DNA of 64,000 bases from Sphingomonas sp. 28-66-16. Its GTDB lineage: Bacteria; Pseudomonadota; Alphaproteobacteria; Sphingomonadales; Sphingomonadaceae. The position numbers and the translations under genes are program-made. Shown piece by piece: positions 55,651 to 64,000 of the stretch; position 1 is the first letter of the stretch, and the number at the start of each line of letters is the position of its first letter. The notes under the pieces are model-generated. The model was not told the DNA's origin. It ran no database searches and was given only the letters and a program-made list of their open reading frames with translations. The stretch is taken from assembly GCA_002281485.1 (NCBI GenBank), contig NCGF01000017.1:1-64000 (forward strand), given 5' to 3'.

Positions 55651-56615
55651 TGCAGCGTCGGCGATCGGCGGGCGAGATCGGGATCATAGACGCGCACCCG
55701 GCGCCAGAAGGCCAACGGGTCCTTGCGGGTGACGAGCGCGTCGGCGGGCGTGTTGAGCCAGTCCCAGGCACGCGACAGCGTGAAGCGGATGCAGGCGCCG
55801 ACTGCAAGATCGTTGAAGCCGGCGCGGTCTTCGTCGGTGAGCGCAAAGTGACGGGCATAACCGGCGATCAGGGCCGTACCGACGGCAGCGTCATGGTGCG
55901 CCCCGGTGGCATCGAAGGCCCAGGCGGCATGCATCACCGCGAGATCATAGAGCCGGATATCGTGGCAGGCGAAATAAAAGTCGATCAACCCGGTGACCTG
56001 GTCGCCGAGCATCAGCACGTTGTCGGGGAACAGATCGGCATGGATCGCGCACCGGTCGAGTCCGTCGCGGTCCCATGTCGCGGCCAGATCGCCGATCGCA
56101 AAGCCCAGGTCGCGGTGAAGACCGGGCGCAATCATGTCGAGGCTCGATCCGCACCTCTCGTACAGCGCCTGCCAGGTCGGCTGGCCCATCGAATTTTCCC
56201 GAAAGCCGATGAAATCGCCGACGGCGCGGTGAAGCCGCCCCAGCGCGTCGCCCGCAGCCAGCGCCTGGGAGACCGTCGGATGCGACAGCGAGACGCCCGG
56301 CAGAAACTTGATCAGGCACGCCGGACGCCCCTCGAGTTCCTGGATTTCGACGCCGCGGCGATCCTTGATCGCGGGCGGCACCGGCAGGCCCTTGTCGGCG
56401 AGGTGGTCGAGCAAGGCCATGAAAAAGGGCAAATCGCCCGCATCGACGCGCTTTTCGTACAGCGTTAGGATGAAGCGGCCCTTGGTCGTGTCGACCAGAT
56501 AGTTGCTGTTCTCGACGCCCTCGGCAATGCCCTTGGCGGAGACGAGGTCGCCGACATCGTAGCGCGAAAGGAACGCGGCCAGCGCCTCGGCGGAGACGTG
56601 GGTGTAAACGGCCAC
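55647..56615 (-). CDS. thrB: Homoserine kinase (ThrB, phosphotransferase-type)
   Basis: Phosphorylates homoserine in threonine synthesis. The 322 residues belong to the aminoglycoside-phosphotransferase fold form usual in alphaproteobacteria: opening [36 protein letters not shown], catalytic [15 protein letters not shown], and metal-binding [14 protein letters not shown] start. The gene order ispH, thrB, rnhA on one strand is common in this class. Confidence 0.95.
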   Translation of the reverse strand: MAVYTHVSAEALAAFLSRYDVGDLVSAKGIAEGVENSNYLVDTTKGRFILTLYEKRVDAGDLPFFMALLDHLADKGLPVPPAIKDRRGVEIQELEGRPACLIKFLPGVSLSHPTVSQALAAGDALGRLHRAVGDFIGFRENSMGQPTWQALYERCGSSLDMIAPGLHRDLGFAIGDLAATWDRDGLDRCAIHADLFPDNVLMLGDQVTGLIDFYFACHDIRLYDLAVMHAAWAFDATGAHHDAAVGTALIAGYARHFALTDEDRAGFNDLAVGACIRFTLSRAWDWLNTPADALVTRKDPLAFWRRVRVYDPDLARRSPTLQ

Positions 56616-56633
56616 CGGATCATTACCCCGCGG

Positions 56634-57590
56634 TCAGGCGGCGATTTCGAGGCCGCGTGGCAGCTTGAACGAGATGGTTTCGCGCGTCGTTTCCTCTTCG
56701 CGCTCGGTGATCGTATAATGCTGCGCCAGCAGCGCGACGAGCTCGCGCACGAGGATCTCGGGTGCCGATGCGCCCGCCGTGATGCCGAGCGTCCTGACTC
56801 CGGCGAGCCACTCGAAATCGAGATCGGTCGCGCGCTGGATCAGTCGCGCGGGGATTCCCTGCCGTTCGGCGACTTCGACCAGCCGCAGCGAATTCGACGA
56901 ATTGGTCGCGCCGATCACCAGCATCGCGTCGCATTCGGCGGCAATCGCCTTCACCGCCGCTTGCCGATTGGAAGTGGCATAACAGATGTCCTCGCCGCGG
57001 GGCGCCTTGATCCCGGGAAAGCGCGCCATCAGCACCGCGACGATATCGGCGGTATCGTCGACCGACAGCGTCGTCTGGGTGAGGAAGGCGAGATTGCCCG
57101 GATCGACGGGCACGAAGCTCTGCGCATCCTCGGCGGTCTCGATCAGCGTCATCGCCCCATCGGGGACCTGGCCGAAGGTGCCGACGACCTCGGGATGGCC
57201 GGCGTGGCCGACGAAGATGATATGCCGGCCGGCCTCGACCAGCCGTTCGGCCTGCCGATGCACCTTGGAGACCAGCGGGCAGGTCGCGTCGAAATAGGAA
57301 AGGCCCCGATCGCTCGCCTCGGCAGGCACCGATTTGGGCACGCCATGCGCCGAGAACACCACGGGCACGCCATCGGGCACTTCTTCGAGCTCCTCGACGA
57401 AGATCGCGCCCTTGGCGCGCAAACTGTCGACGACATATTTGTTGTGGACGATTTCGTGCCGAACATAGACCGGCGCGCCATATTTCTCGATCGCCAGTTC
57501 GACGATGTGGATTGCCCGATCGACGCCCGCGCAAAAGCCCCGAGGTGCGGCGATCAGCAGGTCTAGTGCCGGTTTGTCTGGATTCGTCAT
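56634..57590 (-). CDS. ispH: 4-hydroxy-3-methylbut-2-enyl diphosphate reductase
   Basis: Last enzyme of the MEP isoprenoid pathway; a 3Fe-4S/4Fe-4S protein that makes IPP and DMAPP. The three cluster cysteines are in [25 protein letters not shown] and [23 protein letters not shown] and the catalytic glutamate region [11 protein letters not shown] are present. Length (318) is normal. First of the ispH-thrB-rnhA group. The gap to the divergent lipoprotein gene (57591-57715) should hold both promoters. Confidence 0.97.
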   Translation of the reverse strand: MTNPDKPALDLLIAAPRGFCAGVDRAIHIVELAIEKYGAPVYVRHEIVHNKYVVDSLRAKGAIFVEELEEVPDGVPVVFSAHGVPKSVPAEASDRGLSYFDATCPLVSKVHRQAERLVEAGRHIIFVGHAGHPEVVGTFGQVPDGAMTLIETAEDAQSFVPVDPGNLAFLTQTTLSVDDTADIVAVLMARFPGIKAPRGEDICYATSNRQAAVKAIAAECDAMLVIGATNSSNSLRLVEVAERQGIPARLIQRATDLDFEWLAGVRTLGITAGASAPEILVRELVALLAQHYTITEREEETTRETISFKLPRGLEIAA

Positions 57591-57715
57591 AGGCGACTTC
57601 TCTACGCGATTGCTTGCGTGCGCGAAAGCCGGTTCCTATGGTGCGCGCACTTCAGGGGCTGCACGCGAAATATTCAGCGGCGGCCCCCTTCTCGTTGGAA
57701 AAGGTGCGTACGCCC

Positions 57716-58369
57716 GTGACAGCCCGGATACCTGCTCTCCCCCTCGTGTCGATCGTGATCGGCGGCCTGCTGACCAGCGCTTGCGCGCCCAAGGCGGGCG
57801 AGCTGACGCTCGAGGGAATCACGGCGATCAGAACCGCTTGCCCGGCGGTCGCGATCCCGGCGGCGACCGGCGATGTGACGCTGTTCAACCCGCCAACGAG
57901 CCAAGATGCCAGCGCGATCGACGTCACCGCGACGATGACCGAGGTGCGCTCGACCTGCGTCGATGTCGGCGAGAATGTCGAGACGACGGTGACGTTCGAG
58001 GTTCGCGGCCTCCGCAACGACGTTCAGGCGGCGCGTGACGTCACCTTGCCCTATTTCATCACCGTCGTGCAGGGGGGCACGGCGGTCGTGTCGAAGCGGA
58101 TCGGCCGCGTCGCGCTGCATTTCGACGCTGGCCAGCAGCGCGCCAGCGTTGCAGGCGAGGCGACCGCGAGCGTCGTCCGCGCTGCCGCGACGCTTTCGCC
58201 GGAGGTTCGCAAGTCGCTGACCCGCAAGCGCAAAGCGGGGCAGGAAGATGCAGCGGTCGATCCGCTGTCGCGTCCCGACATCCGCCAGGCGGTTCAGCGG
58301 GCGACCTTCGAAGCACTGGTGGGTTTCCAGCTCACCGACGAACAGTTGAAATATAACGCGACGCGTTGA
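57716..58369 (+). CDS. Predicted lipoprotein of unknown function
   Basis: A 217-residue exported protein. From GTG 57716 a lipoprotein signal is visible (TARIPALPLVSIVIGGLLTSAC, lipobox LTSAC). The mature part contains conserved-looking cysteines (IRTACPAVAIP, VRSTCVDVGENV) and a beta-rich region, then a basic stretch (RKSLTRKRKAGQED) and a helical end. No family is recognised with confidence. A second GTG at 57704 and an ATG at 57638 are alternative starts. It lies upstream of the glycine riboswitch on the same strand. Confidence 0.72.
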   Translation: MTARIPALPLVSIVIGGLLTSACAPKAGELTLEGITAIRTACPAVAIPAATGDVTLFNPPTSQDASAIDVTATMTEVRSTCVDVGENVETTVTFEVRGLRNDVQAARDVTLPYFITVVQGGTAVVSKRIGRVALHFDAGQQRASVAGEATASVVRAAATLSPEVRKSLTRKRKAGQEDAAVDPLSRPDIRQAVQRATFEALVGFQLTDEQLKYNATR

Positions 58370-58443
58370 TCCTGGTCGATTGACTTGCATGCTGCGCCGC
58401 GTCAAAGCTGCGGCGTCGATGACGGGCGACCGTCATGGGTAAG

Positions 58444-58647
58444 CGCGGGAGAGTGGGGGGTACGCGCCCCTCCGCCGAAGGAGCAACCGCCCCGGAATCT
58501 CTCAGGCAATCGGGACCGCGCTGACCTGAAACGACACTCTGGAAAGCGGCTTCGCGAGCGATTGCGCAGCCCACCGAAGGGGTAAGCCGCAGCGCCAACG
58601 GGCGCGCGGTCAAAGCTCTCAGGTTCCGTGACAGAGGGGGCGGCTGA
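58444..58647 (+). promoter_or_regulatory. Tandem glycine riboswitch upstream of gcvT
   Basis: Two glycine aptamers in series. The first has GGGAGAGTG, GCCGAAGGAGCAA and ATCTCTCAGGCAA, closing near ACACTCTGGAAAG. The second has CACCGAAGGGGTAAG and AAGCTCTCAGGTT, closing at GTGACAGAGGGG. A perfect hairpin (58419-58436) precedes it. High glycine should switch on the downstream gcv operon. Confidence 0.93.
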
Positions 58648-58702
58648 CCAGCACCGGGCGACCGGGAATGGCATGCCGTCACCACCGAACGGAAGGCCTG
58701 TG

Positions 58703-59845
58703 ATGAGCGACCAGATCGACTTCATCGATACGATCGAACAGCTGCCGCTCGACGCGTGGCACCGCGCGCGTGGTGCGCGGATGGTCGAGTTCGCCGATTA
58801 TCACATGCCGATCCAGTATGAAGGGATCATGGCCGAACATCTCTGGACGCGCGAGTCGGCCGGGCTGTTCGACGTCAGCCATATGGGGCAACTTCTGCTT
58901 TTTGCGGAAGGCGGGGCCGATGTGGCCACCGCGCTCGAGGCGTTGCTGCCCGGCGATCTCAAGGGGCTGGGCGCGGGGCGGATGCGCTATTCTTTGCTGC
59001 TCGCCGACGATGGCGGCATTCTCGATGATCTGATGGTGACGCGGCTGCCCGAGGGCGCGTTTGACGGCGCGGCCTTCTACATGGTCGTCAACGGCGCCGT
59101 GAAGGCCGACGATATCGCCCATCTCGTCGAGCATCTGCCCGATGAGGTTCGGTTGAACCATCTCGATGATCAGGCCCTGTTGGCATTGCAGGGACCCAGG
59201 GCGGTCGATGCGTTGGCGCGCCTCGTGCCGGGGATCGAGACGCTGGTGTTCATGACGGCGGCGACGTTCGACTGGAACGGCACGCCGTTGTGGATCAGCC
59301 GGTCCGGCTATACCGGCGAGGATGGTTTCGAGATTTCGGTGCCCGCCGAGACGGTCGAGGCGTTGGCGGATGCGCTTTGCGCCCAGCCCGAAGTGAAACC
59401 CATCGGTCTCGGCGCGCGCGATTCGCTGCGGTTGGAGGCTGGCCTTCCGCTGTACGGCCATGATCTCGATCCCGAGACGACGCCGGTGATGGCCGATCTC
59501 GGCTTCGCGCTGTCGAAGCGACGGCGCGAGGAAGCCAGTTTCCCTGGCGCCCCGCGCATCCTCGCCGAGCGCGAAACTGGCCCGGCGCTCAAGCGCGTCG
59601 GGTTGCTGGTCGAAGGCAAGCAACCGGTCCGCGAAGGCGCGGCGGTGCTCGACCGCGACGGGGGCGAGGTCGGCAAGGTCACCTCGGGCGGCTTCGCGCC
59701 GAGCGTCGGCGCGCCGATCGCGATGGCCTATGTGCCGCTTGCGATGGCGGTGCCCGGCACAAATGTTCAGCTTGCCCAGCGCGGCAAGGTCCATACCGGC
59801 ATCGTCACCGCGATGCCCTTCATCCCCCATCGCTATGTTCGTTAG
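58703..59845 (+). CDS. gcvT: Aminomethyltransferase, T protein of the glycine cleavage system
   Basis: Transfers the methylene from lipoyl-bound aminomethyl to tetrahydrofolate, releasing ammonia. The 380 residues include FADYHMPIQYEGIMAEHLWTRESAGLFDVSHMGQ, TAATFDWNGTPLWISRSGYTGEDGFEI and GLGARDSLRLEAGLPLYGHDLDPETTPV, all typical. ATG 58703 has GGAAGG six bases upstream; the longer frame runs back into the riboswitch. First gene of the gcv operon. Confidence 0.97.
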   Translation: MSDQIDFIDTIEQLPLDAWHRARGARMVEFADYHMPIQYEGIMAEHLWTRESAGLFDVSHMGQLLLFAEGGADVATALEALLPGDLKGLGAGRMRYSLLLADDGGILDDLMVTRLPEGAFDGAAFYMVVNGAVKADDIAHLVEHLPDEVRLNHLDDQALLALQGPRAVDALARLVPGIETLVFMTAATFDWNGTPLWISRSGYTGEDGFEISVPAETVEALADALCAQPEVKPIGLGARDSLRLEAGLPLYGHDLDPETTPVMADLGFALSKRRREEASFPGAPRILAERETGPALKRVGLLVEGKQPVREGAAVLDRDGGEVGKVTSGGFAPSVGAPIAMAYVPLAMAVPGTNVQLAQRGKVHTGIVTAMPFIPHRYVR

Positions 59846-59857
59846 AGGAGGCACCGC

Positions 59858-60229
59858 ATGAGCCGCTATTTCACCGAAGATCATGAATGGGTCGAGCTTG
59901 ACGGCGACATCGGCACCGTCGGCATCACCGAATATGCGCAGGAACAGCTCGGTGACATCGTTTTCGTCGACGTGCCCGAAGACGGCAAGGAACTCACCAA
60001 GGGCGACGAGGCCGCGGTAGTCGAATCGGTCAAGGCCGCATCCGACGTCTATTCGCCGGTGTCGGGAACGGTGCTGGAGGGCAATGCCGCGCTGGCCGAC
60101 ACGCCGGGTCTCGTCAACGAAGACCCCGAGGGCGATGGCTGGTTCTTCAAGCTGACGCTGAGCGACCCGAGCGAGGTCGACGGCATGATGGACGAGGTCG
60201 CCTACGAAGCGTTCGTCGCAAAGCTTTAG
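59858..60229 (+). CDS. gcvH: Glycine cleavage system H protein
   Basis: Lipoyl carrier that shuttles the aminomethyl group among the P, T and L proteins. At 123 residues it has the usual length. The lipoylation lysine is Lys59 in [26 protein letters not shown] eight bases before ATG. It follows gcvT after 12 bases. Confidence 0.98.
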   Translation: MSRYFTEDHEWVELDGDIGTVGITEYAQEQLGDIVFVDVPEDGKELTKGDEAAVVESVKAASDVYSPVSGTVLEGNAALADTPGLVNEDPEGDGWFFKLTLSDPSEVDGMMDEVAYEAFVAKL

Positions 60230-60238
60230 GCACTTTGG

Positions 60239-60340
60239 TCCCTCCCCTTGAGGGGAGGGCTTGGGGTGGGGACTCTCCGCAAGCGCCCGGCTCGGTGAGA
60301 TATCCCCCACCCCCTACCCCTCCTCTGAAGGGGAGGGGCT
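60239..60340. repeat. Palindromic repeat family A copy 3
   Basis: CCCTCCCCTTGAGGGGAGGG at the left and TCCTCTGAAGGGGAGGGG at the right flank GGTGGGG and CCCCAC blocks, as in the copies in and after glyS. It fills the gap between gcvH and gcvPA; its right edge abuts GGAGAAAATG serving gcvPA. Confidence 0.9.
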
Positions 60341-60352
60341 TGGAGAAAATGA

Positions 60353-61711
60353 ATGCGTTACCTGCCGCTCACCCAAACCGACCGCCAATCCATGCTCGCC
60401 ACGATCGGCGCCGCCTCGATCGACGACCTGTTCGTCGACGTGCCCGAAGCCGCGCGCCTCGACGGGCCGATCCACGACCTGCCGATGCACGCCAGCGAAT
60501 TGGCGGTGGAGCGGCATTTGTCGGCGCTCGCGCGCAAGAACACCGTCGCCGGCGAAGTGCCGTTCTTCCTCGGCTGCGGCGCGTATCGCCACCATGTCCC
60601 TGCCAGCGTCGATCACCTGATCCAGCGCGGCGAATTCCTGACCGCCTACACCCCCTATCAGCCCGAAATCGCGCAGGGCACGCTGCAGATGCTGTTCGAG
60701 TTCCAAAGCCAAGTCGCGCGGCTGCTCGGCACCGATGTGGCGAACGCATCGATGTACGACGGATCGACCGCGTGCTGGGAGGCGATCGGCATGGCACGGC
60801 GGATCACCAAGCGCGGCAAGGCGATCCTGTCGTCGGGGCTCCACCCGCATTATGTCTCGGTCGCAAGGACGATGGCGAAATACACCGGCGACCTGCTCGA
60901 CACGGCCGCGCCGTCGCTGACCGCCGAGACCGATATCGACCGGCTGATCGCCGGCATCGACGGCGATACCTCGTGCGTCGTGGTCCAGTATCCGGATATT
61001 CTCGGCCGTATCGCCGACCTGAAGCCGCTCGCCGATGCCTGCCACGCGAAGAAGGCGCTGCTGATCGCGGTCGTCACCGAACCCGTCGCGCTCGGCGCGA
61101 TCAAGGCGCCCGGTGAGATGGACGCCGATATCGTCGTCGGCGAAGGCCAGTCGATCGGCGTCGGGCTGCAGTTCGGCGGCCCCTATGTCGGGCTGTTCGG
61201 CTGCAAGGAAAAATATCTCCGCCAGATGCCCGGCCGATTGTGCGGCGAGACGCTCGACGCCAATGGCAAGCGTGGCTTCGTGCTCACGCTCAGCACGCGC
61301 GAGCAGCATATCCGCCGCGAAAAGGCGACCTCGAACATCTGCACCAACTCGGGCCTCTGCGCGCTGGCCTTCTCGATCCACATGACCCTGCTGGGCGAGG
61401 CGGGGCTGCGCCGGCTGGCCGGGGTCAACCATGCGCTGGCGGTGGCGGCGGCGGATCGGCTGGCGCAGGTGCCCGGGGTCAGCGTCGTCAACGACGGCTT
61501 CTTCAACGAATTCACGCTGATGCTGCCCCGCGAATCGCGGCAGGTCGTGCGCACCCTTGCCGATCGCCGGATTCTGGCCGGCGTGTCGCTCGGCCGGCTT
61601 TATCCGGGCGAGGCTGCGCTCGATCACGGCCTTGTCGTCGCGGTGACCGAGACGACGAGCCGCGACGATATCGAAACCCTCGCAACCACGCTCGAAGAGG
61701 TGCTGGCATGA
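60353..61711 (+). CDS. gcvPA: Glycine dehydrogenase (decarboxylating) subunit 1
   Basis: N-terminal half-homolog of the P protein in the two-subunit form, 452 residues. FFLGCGAYRHHVPASVDHLIQRGEFLTAYTPYQPEIAQGTLQMLFEFQS and NASMYDGSTACWEA are typical. It forms the PLP enzyme together with GcvPB, decarboxylating glycine onto the H-protein lipoyl arm. GGAG lies six bases before ATG 60353. The stop overlaps the gcvPB ATG by four bases. Confidence 0.97.
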   Translation: MRYLPLTQTDRQSMLATIGAASIDDLFVDVPEAARLDGPIHDLPMHASELAVERHLSALARKNTVAGEVPFFLGCGAYRHHVPASVDHLIQRGEFLTAYTPYQPEIAQGTLQMLFEFQSQVARLLGTDVANASMYDGSTACWEAIGMARRITKRGKAILSSGLHPHYVSVARTMAKYTGDLLDTAAPSLTAETDIDRLIAGIDGDTSCVVVQYPDILGRIADLKPLADACHAKKALLIAVVTEPVALGAIKAPGEMDADIVVGEGQSIGVGLQFGGPYVGLFGCKEKYLRQMPGRLCGETLDANGKRGFVLTLSTREQHIRREKATSNICTNSGLCALAFSIHMTLLGEAGLRRLAGVNHALAVAAADRLAQVPGVSVVNDGFFNEFTLMLPRESRQVVRTLADRRILAGVSLGRLYPGEAALDHGLVVAVTETTSRDDIETLATTLEEVLA

Positions 61712-63279
61712 CGATCAACGCAAGCGGCTGGCGCCCGGAACTCGGCGTCGCTGGTGAGGCTGACTCAGTGACTTTCACGGGCAACAAGGGGTTGATGCTC
61801 GAAGAGGCGCTGATCTTCGAGATCGGCTCGACCGAGACGACGGGGGTGGATTTTGCCGAAGCCGCAGACGCCAGCCAGCGGCTCGGCGGCCTCGCCCGCA
61901 CCGCGCCGATCGGCCTTCCCGGCCTGTCGGAACCCGAAACCGTGCGTCACTACACGCGGCTCAGCCGCCAGAACTACGGCATCGACCTGGGCTTCTTCCC
62001 GCTCGGCAGTTGCACGATGAAGCATAATCCGCGCCTCAATGAAAAGATGGCGCGGCTGCCGGGGTTCGCCGACATCCACCCGCTCCAGCCGGTCGATACC
62101 GTGCAGGGCGCGCTCGGCGTCATCAACGAACTCGCGGTCTGGCTGATCAAGCTCACCGGCATGCACGGCGTGGCGATGAGCCCCAAGGCCGGGGCTCACG
62201 GCGAACTCTGCGGCATCCTGTGCATCAAGGCCGCGCTCGAAGCGCGCGGGGAGGGGCACCGCAAGGTGATCCTCGTCCCCGAATCGGCGCATGGCACCAA
62301 CCCGGCGACGGCGGCCTTTGCCGGCTATCAGGTCGAGGATATCCCGGCCACGCCCGAGGGGCGCGTCGATACCGCGGCCTTGAAGGCGCGGCTGGGGCCG
62401 GACGTCGCCGGGGTGATGATCACCAACCCCAATACCTGCGGGCTGTTCGAACGCGACCTGAAGGAGATTTCGGACGCGGTCCACGCGGCGGGCGGCTATG
62501 TCTATTGCGACGGCGCCAACTTCAACGCGATCGTCGGCCGGGTGCGCCCGGGCGATCTCGGCGTCGATGCGATGCACATCAATTTGCACAAGACCTTCTC
62601 GACCCCGCATGGCGGCGGCGGGCCGGGATCGGGGCCGGTGGTGCTGTCCGAGGCCTTGGCGCCGTTCGGCCCGCTGCCGTTCACCGAGCGCTATGCCGAT
62701 GGTCACATCACGCTGGTGGAAGAGGAAAGCGTCGATGACCGCCACCCGCACAGCTTTGGCCGGATGGTCGCGTTCCACGGCCAGATGGGGATGTTTACGC
62801 GGGCGCTGAGCTATATTCTCAGCCACGGGGCCGATGGTCTGCGGCAGGTCGCCGAGGATGCGGTGCTCAACGCCAATTACGTGCTGCGCAGCCTGGAGGA
62901 CGTGCTCGACGCGCCCTTCGCCGCGAGCGGCCCGTGCATGCACGAGGCGCTGTTCAGCGATGACGGCATGGCCGAGGGCTTCACCACGCTCGACATCGCC
63001 AAGGGGCTGATCGACGAGGGATTCCACCCGATGACGGTCTATTTCCCGCTCGTCGTCCACGGCGCGATGCTGGTCGAGCCGACCGAGACCGAGAGCAAGG
63101 CGGCGCTCGACCAGTTCATCGGCGCGCTGCGATCGGTCGCGGCGCGCGCCAAGGCGGGCGACCCCAGCCTCAAATCCGCGCCGCATTTCGCCCCGCGCGC
63201 GCGCCTCGACGAAACGCTGGCGGCGCGGAAACCCGTGCTGGTGTGGAAGGAGGCACCGCTCGCCGAGGCGGCCGAATAG
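61708..63279 (+). CDS. gcvPB: Glycine dehydrogenase (decarboxylating) subunit 2
   Basis: C-terminal half-homolog of the P protein, 523 residues, carrying the PLP lysine in HINLHKTFSTPHGGGGPGSGPV. Also visible are GFFPLGSCTMKHNPR, VPESAHGTNPATAAFAGY and YVYCDGANFNAIVG. Overlaps gcvPA, ensuring equal amounts. Completes the gcv operon; the L protein (lipoamide dehydrogenase) is not in the window. Confidence 0.97.
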   Translation: MTINASGWRPELGVAGEADSVTFTGNKGLMLEEALIFEIGSTETTGVDFAEAADASQRLGGLARTAPIGLPGLSEPETVRHYTRLSRQNYGIDLGFFPLGSCTMKHNPRLNEKMARLPGFADIHPLQPVDTVQGALGVINELAVWLIKLTGMHGVAMSPKAGAHGELCGILCIKAALEARGEGHRKVILVPESAHGTNPATAAFAGYQVEDIPATPEGRVDTAALKARLGPDVAGVMITNPNTCGLFERDLKEISDAVHAAGGYVYCDGANFNAIVGRVRPGDLGVDAMHINLHKTFSTPHGGGGPGSGPVVLSEALAPFGPLPFTERYADGHITLVEEESVDDRHPHSFGRMVAFHGQMGMFTRALSYILSHGADGLRQVAEDAVLNANYVLRSLEDVLDAPFAASGPCMHEALFSDDGMAEGFTTLDIAKGLIDEGFHPMTVYFPLVVHGAMLVEPTETESKAALDQFIGALRSVAARAKAGDPSLKSAPHFAPRARLDETLAARKPVLVWKEAPLAEAAE

Positions 63280-63281
63280 GC

Positions 63282-63737
63282 ATGACCTGGGCCGCGCTCT
63301 TTTCGGCGGTCAATGGCGTCGCGCTGCTGCTGTGGCTGGTGCTGATCCTCGCGCCGCGCCGGTTCGGGACGATCGGCTGGCTGCGGTTGCTGGGCGCGGG
63401 CGGGCTGAGCCTGTTCTATGTGGTGCTCGTCGCCACCGCGCTGACGATCGGGTTCGGCGAACAGGCCGGTGCCGCGCCCGATTTCTCAACGATCGCGGGC
63501 ATCCGCGCGATCTTTGCCAGCGATGGCGGGGTCGTCACCGGCTGGACGCACTATCTCGCGCTCGATCTGTTTACCGGGCTGTGGATCGCCGAGGATGCCG
63601 ACCGGCGCGGGATCAATCGGCTGGTTCAGGCGCCGGTGCTGCTGCTGACTTTCCTTGCCGGGCCAGCCGGGCTATTCGTGCATCTGGTGCTTTCGCGCGC
63701 CGTCTGGCGGTCGAAGAGGGGGGACTATGCCGGTTGA
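63282..63737 (+). CDS. ABA4-like (DUF4281) membrane protein
   Basis: A 151-residue protein with four predicted membrane helices (ALFSAVNGVALLLWLVLIL; LLGAGGLSLFYVVLVATA; WTHYLALDLFTGLWIAEDA; PVLLLTFLAGPAGLFVHLVL). The pattern of HYLALDLFTGLWIAEDADRRG followed by FLAGPAGLFVHL fits the ABA4-like family, named for a plant carotenoid-related protein. Bacterial function is unknown. It follows gcvPB after two bases and overlaps the next gene, so it may be co-expressed with the gcv operon. Confidence 0.8.
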   Translation: MTWAALFSAVNGVALLLWLVLILAPRRFGTIGWLRLLGAGGLSLFYVVLVATALTIGFGEQAGAAPDFSTIAGIRAIFASDGGVVTGWTHYLALDLFTGLWIAEDADRRGINRLVQAPVLLLTFLAGPAGLFVHLVLSRAVWRSKRGDYAG

Positions 63738-64000
63738 TGCAGCACATCCGCAGCAATGGATCAGCTACGTCATCACCGCCGCCGTCGTGGCGTTCGTGCT
63801 GGCGCTGCGGATGCGTCGGCTGAGCCGACCGCGACCGTTGAAGGTCGAAAGGCTGTGGATCTTCCCGGCGCTCTATCTGGTGCTCGCCAGCGTGATGCTC
63901 GTCGAATTTCCGCCGATCGGGGCGCAATGGCTGTTGTGCGGTGTCGCGCTCGTCATCGGGGGGGCGCTTGGCTGGCAGCGCGGCAGGATGATGCATATCG
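63727..64000 (+). CDS. CcdC/DUF1453-like membrane protein, cut by the window edge
   Basis: The first 91 residues of a membrane protein, reading past the window end. Visible are an N-terminal helix (WISYVITAAVVAFVLALRMR), the block RPRPLKVERLWIFPALYLVLASVML and a second GVALVIGGALGWQRGRMMHI. The order of a basic RPLKxxRLW motif, then a helix and LGWQRGR matches CcdC/DUF1453 proteins, whose role is unknown. The ATG overlaps the end of the ABA4-like gene by 11 bases. Confidence 0.75.
   Translation, partial: MPVDAAHPQQWISYVITAAVVAFVLALRMRRLSRPRPLKVERLWIFPALYLVLASVMLVEFPPIGAQWLLCGVALVIGGALGWQRGRMMHI

Noticed and set aside
58380..58408. Promoter for gcvT at TTGACT 58380
   Set aside because: No acceptable -10 hexamer lies 16-18 bases downstream.
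61765..63186. 473-residue minus-strand frame
   Set aside because: Complement of gcvPB; no motif and no ribosome binding site.

Overview
The window looks like chromosomal DNA of an alphaproteobacterium, most likely a sphingomonad (Sphingomonas or a close relative). The grounds are the high GC content, the gene families present (RcnB-like protein, TraB/GumN paralogs, a split GcvP, separate GlyQ and GlyS, a Tad pilus locus) and many short palindromic intergenic repeats. The species assignment is inference; the gene calls rest on motifs read in the translations.

Layout. The left edge (1-1143) is the end of an integrated element: a P4-type integrase lacking its catalytic end lies next to the 3' end of tRNA-Glu(TTC). 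From 1.3 to 7.4 kb are a VOC protein, recJ, a B12-binding PpaA/AerR-like protein, a secreted TPR protein, a prolyl-4-hydroxylase-like oxygenase and an RcnB-like protein. From 7.4 to 12 kb a tightly overlapping operon (gcdH, GNAT, CaiB-type CoA transferase, a lone 2Fe-2S subunit) diverges from a citrate-lyase-beta-like gene. From 12.3 to 22.2 kb is a lipid and storage-polymer region: a CYP102-type P450-reductase fusion, a WS/DGAT acyltransferase with a lysine/alanine/proline-rich tail co-translated with a phasin, and a leftward operon of a very short PhaE/PhaR-like subunit, PhaC, a GNAT and an alpha/beta hydrolase.

From 22.5 to 34.3 kb are a HAD dehalogenase, a membrane-fused hydrolase, nadC, RNase T2, a JmjC oxygenase and a second 2OG-type oxygenase beside pth and rplY, then three TraB/GumN paralogs interleaved with an XRE regulator and its membrane partner. 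From 34.4 to 41.6 kb lie glyQ, glyS and ppdK, then a DUF1214/DUF1254 pair. GlyS is unusual: it carries two palindromic repeat elements in frame and a stretch of distinctly lower GC. From 41.6 to 50 kb is a Tad/Cpa pilus operon (cpaA-B-C-D-E, tadB, tadC) with no cpaF ATPase and no pilin gene in the window.

From 50 to 57.6 kb are a hydrolase, a DauA/DadA-like FAD oxidase, a short YegP-type protein, a J-domain protein facing a MotA/ExbB-like plus MotB/OmpA-like membrane pair, and rnhA, thrB and ispH. From 57.7 kb to the end are a lipoprotein, a tandem glycine riboswitch, the complete glycine cleavage operon (gcvT, gcvH, gcvPA, gcvPB) and two small membrane proteins, the last cut by the window edge.

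Palindromic repeats of several families fill most gaps longer than 100 bases. The least explained items are the GlyS mosaic, the acyltransferase with a histone H1/PhaF-like tail, the MotAB/ZorAB-like pair beside a J-domain gene, and the Tad locus with a perfect palindrome where cpaF would be expected.
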